Assembly (NCBI RefSeq): GCF_947488835.1
Contig: NZ_CANLBK010000004.1
Location: 310,001-374,000, forward strand
Direction: 5' to 3'
Length of the DNA: 64,000 bases
Origin: an uncultured Marinobacter sp.
GTDB lineage: Bacteria > Pseudomonadota > Gammaproteobacteria > Pseudomonadales > Oleiphilaceae
Shown: piece after piece, positions 62,522-64,000 of the stretch
Position numbering within the stretch: the first letter of the stretch is position 1
How the letters are laid out: every line of letters starts with the position of its first letter
Program-made: the position numbers and the translations under genes
The notes under the pieces: model-generated
The model's input: the letters and a program-made list of their open reading frames with translations, nothing else
What the model was told of the DNA's origin: nothing
The model's database searches: none

Positions 62522-63583
62522 CTATTCGGCTACTTTTGCTGGGGTGCCGATTGTCTGCGCTGTGCTATTGCGGTTGCGCCAGCTTCTGAACCGACGCTGC
62601 GCGGGTTTTTCAACGGTGTAATGAATCAGTGAGGCGAGCGCGATTGCTGTGCAGAGTGCGAGAGCTACGCCCAGCCATCCGGGCAGGCCTGCGCTGTAGC
62701 TCCAACTAATCACGCCATATCCAATGTTCTGGTGCACCAGGTACAGGCTGTAGGAGAGACCGCCCAGCCACAGCAAAGGCCGGTTGGCCAGCCAGTTCAG
62801 TTGCCCGGCAACGGCCAGGGCAAACACCGCGAAGCAACCCAGAACAAACAGACTGTAAGGCATTTTGTAGGCAAGTAGCCCGTGGCAAACCGCCAGTGCC
62901 AGCAATACCGAATCTGCCACCACCGGGCGGCCGTAGCGGTATAGGCGGTAAATCAGCATGCCGCCGATAAACAGTGGGGCGTATTTCACAAACATCAGGT
63001 CCTTGACCAGGAACTCCACACTTTCAGGTATCTGTTTCCACCAGATCACGCCCACGTAGCTCACCAGCATCCACACCCAGAAGGCCAGGCGCAGCCGTGA
63101 CCAGTCTCGCAAGGTATAAAACAGCAACGCCATCCAGCTGTAGAACGTCACCTCTATTACAAGGCTCCAGTAAGCGCCGTCCACATGCTCAGCGCCAAAA
63201 TATTCATGGAGTAAGGTTGCGTTGAGCAAGGCGGTTTCAAAACTGACCGCTCGGCTTTCGGGGCCCAGAAGATGCACAGACGTGAACGTAAGAATAATGC
63301 CGGCCCACAGAGCTGGCAGCAGACGCACCGCCCTCGCCAAACCAAACCAGGCAGCGTTGCGGGTGCGCTCCAGGGTCATGAAGATAACGAAGCCGCTGAG
63401 AATGAAAAACAGGTGCACGCCGTAACGGCCAAACAGCAGTGTGTCTGTCAGCAGTTGTGGCAACTCGAAGGAATGGCCAAAGAGTTTGTCGTAATAGGGC
63501 AGATAATGAAAAAGCACTACCCCCAGAGCAGCGAGGCCGCGCAATGCATCAAGACTGCCCAGCCTTGCCTGAGATGGGTTCAT
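62522..63583 (-). CDS. Acyltransferase family protein (OafA/YrhL-like)
   Basis: A 353-residue membrane acyltransferase with about ten hydrophobic segments. Acyltransferase-3 motifs are visible: SLDALRGLAALGVVLFHYLPY (conserved Arg and His), GRYGVHLFFILSGFVIFMTL, and LERTRNAAWFGLARAVRLLPALW. It probably O-acetylates a surface sugar such as LPS or peptidoglycan; no substrate gene is next to it. Start is ATG 63583; the C-terminus is basic and disordered (RRFRSWRNRNSTAQ). Confidence 0.87.
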   Translation of the reverse strand: MNPSQARLGSLDALRGLAALGVVLFHYLPYYDKLFGHSFELPQLLTDTLLFGRYGVHLFFILSGFVIFMTLERTRNAAWFGLARAVRLLPALWAGIILTFTSVHLLGPESRAVSFETALLNATLLHEYFGAEHVDGAYWSLVIEVTFYSWMALLFYTLRDWSRLRLAFWVWMLVSYVGVIWWKQIPESVEFLVKDLMFVKYAPLFIGGMLIYRLYRYGRPVVADSVLLALAVCHGLLAYKMPYSLFVLGCFAVFALAVAGQLNWLANRPLLWLGGLSYSLYLVHQNIGYGVISWSYSAGLPGWLGVALALCTAIALASLIHYTVEKPAQRRFRSWRNRNSTAQTIGTPAKVAE

Positions 63584-63647
63584 AGCCGGTTCCGTCGGGA
63601 TTTCGCTTTATAGTAGCTTGCTTTTGCGCCCGACAATACGGATGAGA

Positions 63648-63688
63648 TATACCATTCGCTTGCGGTAGGTATACCATGTGTTAACACA
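63648..63688 (+). promoter_or_regulatory. Candidate operator before the GH84 gene
   Basis: Two direct copies of TATACCAT (63648-63655 and 63670-63677) are exactly 22 bases apart, two turns of DNA, which suits a dimeric regulator binding one face. The second abuts a perfect 12-base palindrome TGTGTTAACACA (63677-63688), 22 bases before the ATG. Together they look like an operator of the downstream gene. No regulator gene is visible in the window. Confidence 0.45.
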
Positions 63689-63710
63689 CCGAGCTGATAG
63701 GGAGAGCGCC

Positions 63711-64000
63711 ATGGGTACAACACTTGGCATTATCGAAGGCTTTTACGGGCCAGTATGGAACTGGCAAGAGCGACAGCAGCTCGTTCGGGCGCTGGCGCCC
63801 CATGAATACGGCTTTTATCTGTATGCACCCAAGGCCGACGCTTTTCTGCGCCGCCGCTGGCAAGAGCCTCACCCGCCGGAAATGGTGTCAGAGCTGGCGG
63901 AGTTTGGTCGGTTTTGTCGCAAACAAGGCCTGCGGTTTGGTGTTGGCCTGAGCCCCTTTGAAGTCTTCAATAAATTTGATGATGCCGCCCGTAGTGCGCT
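63711..64000 (+). CDS. GH84-like beta-N-acetylglucosaminidase, N-terminal part
   Basis: Only the first 96 codons are present; the frame is open at the window edge. It starts MGTTLGIIEGFYGPVWNWQERQQ, the G-[IV]-[IV]-E-G-F-Y-G motif of family GH84 (O-GlcNAcase/hyaluronidase-like NAGase domain), then FYLYAPKADAF and LRFGVGLSPFEVF. The catalytic Asp pair lies beyond the window. GGGAG is 6 bases before the ATG. Bacterial GH84 enzymes cleave N-acetylglucosamine from glycans or protein; substrate unknown. Confidence 0.82.
   Translation, partial: MGTTLGIIEGFYGPVWNWQERQQLVRALAPHEYGFYLYAPKADAFLRRRWQEPHPPEMVSELAEFGRFCRKQGLRFGVGLSPFEVFNKFDDAARSA

Overview
This window looks like a chromosomal stretch of a marine gammaproteobacterium, most likely Marinobacter or a close relative. 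I infer this from the lptD-surA-pdxA-rsmA-apaH block with murU/amgK beside it, a SlmA-type regulator, the overall codon style, and a complete petrobactin-type siderophore locus, a siderophore first described from Marinobacter. No database search was possible, so every name rests on motifs, length and context. I recognised no rRNA, tRNA, CRISPR array or intact prophage.

Layout. Positions 119-3165 hold a betaine-type binding protein, a glutathione S-transferase, a broken diguanylate cyclase and a DUF4202 protein. Positions 3175-9374 read rightward: a Fur-type promoter, an orphan response regulator, a TonB-dependent receptor, a three-gene ferric-siderophore ABC importer and a small DUF2218 protein. 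Positions 9350-16414 read leftward as asbABCDEF, the petrobactin biosynthesis operon, with its own probable Fur site and a MATE exporter upstream. Uptake and synthesis operons meet tail to tail.

Positions 17891-26230 carry trpC, trpD and trpG, then an insertion, then trpE. The insertion contains two integron-type gene cassettes with attC-like sites but no integrase, one encoding a HEPN-like protein, followed by an IS1182-type transposase remnant and an exonuclease/GIY-YIG nuclease gene. trpE is preceded by a short leader ORF with three Trp codons near its end. Positions 26280-46062 are mostly housekeeping: gph, rpe, cell-wall recycling (amgK, murU), outer-membrane biogenesis (lptD, surA), pdxA, rsmA, apaH, thiS, thiG, slmA, an inositol phosphatase, an aminotransferase, a PstS-OmpA fusion and a PAS-GGDEF-EAL protein.

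Positions 46173-63583 hold an RND pump pair, a membrane J-domain protein, a secretin-domain protein, a DAHP synthase with a strongly aromatic leader peptide and attenuator, a LysE exporter, a dihydrolipoyl dehydrogenase-like enzyme, Dps, a lipid-modifying pair (cyclopropane-type methyltransferase plus flavin reductase), a TRAP transporter and an acyltransferase. A GH84 glycosidase runs off the right edge.

The most notable points are the DAHP synthase attenuator with a Phe-Phe-Trp-Trp-Phe...Tyr leader, the integrase-less cassette pair lodged between trpG and trpE, and the integrated iron locus with a Fur-controlled orphan response regulator. Aromatic metabolism links several parts: DAHP synthase feeds the shikimate pathway, AsbF draws 3-dehydroshikimate into petrobactin, and the trp genes draw on chorismate.
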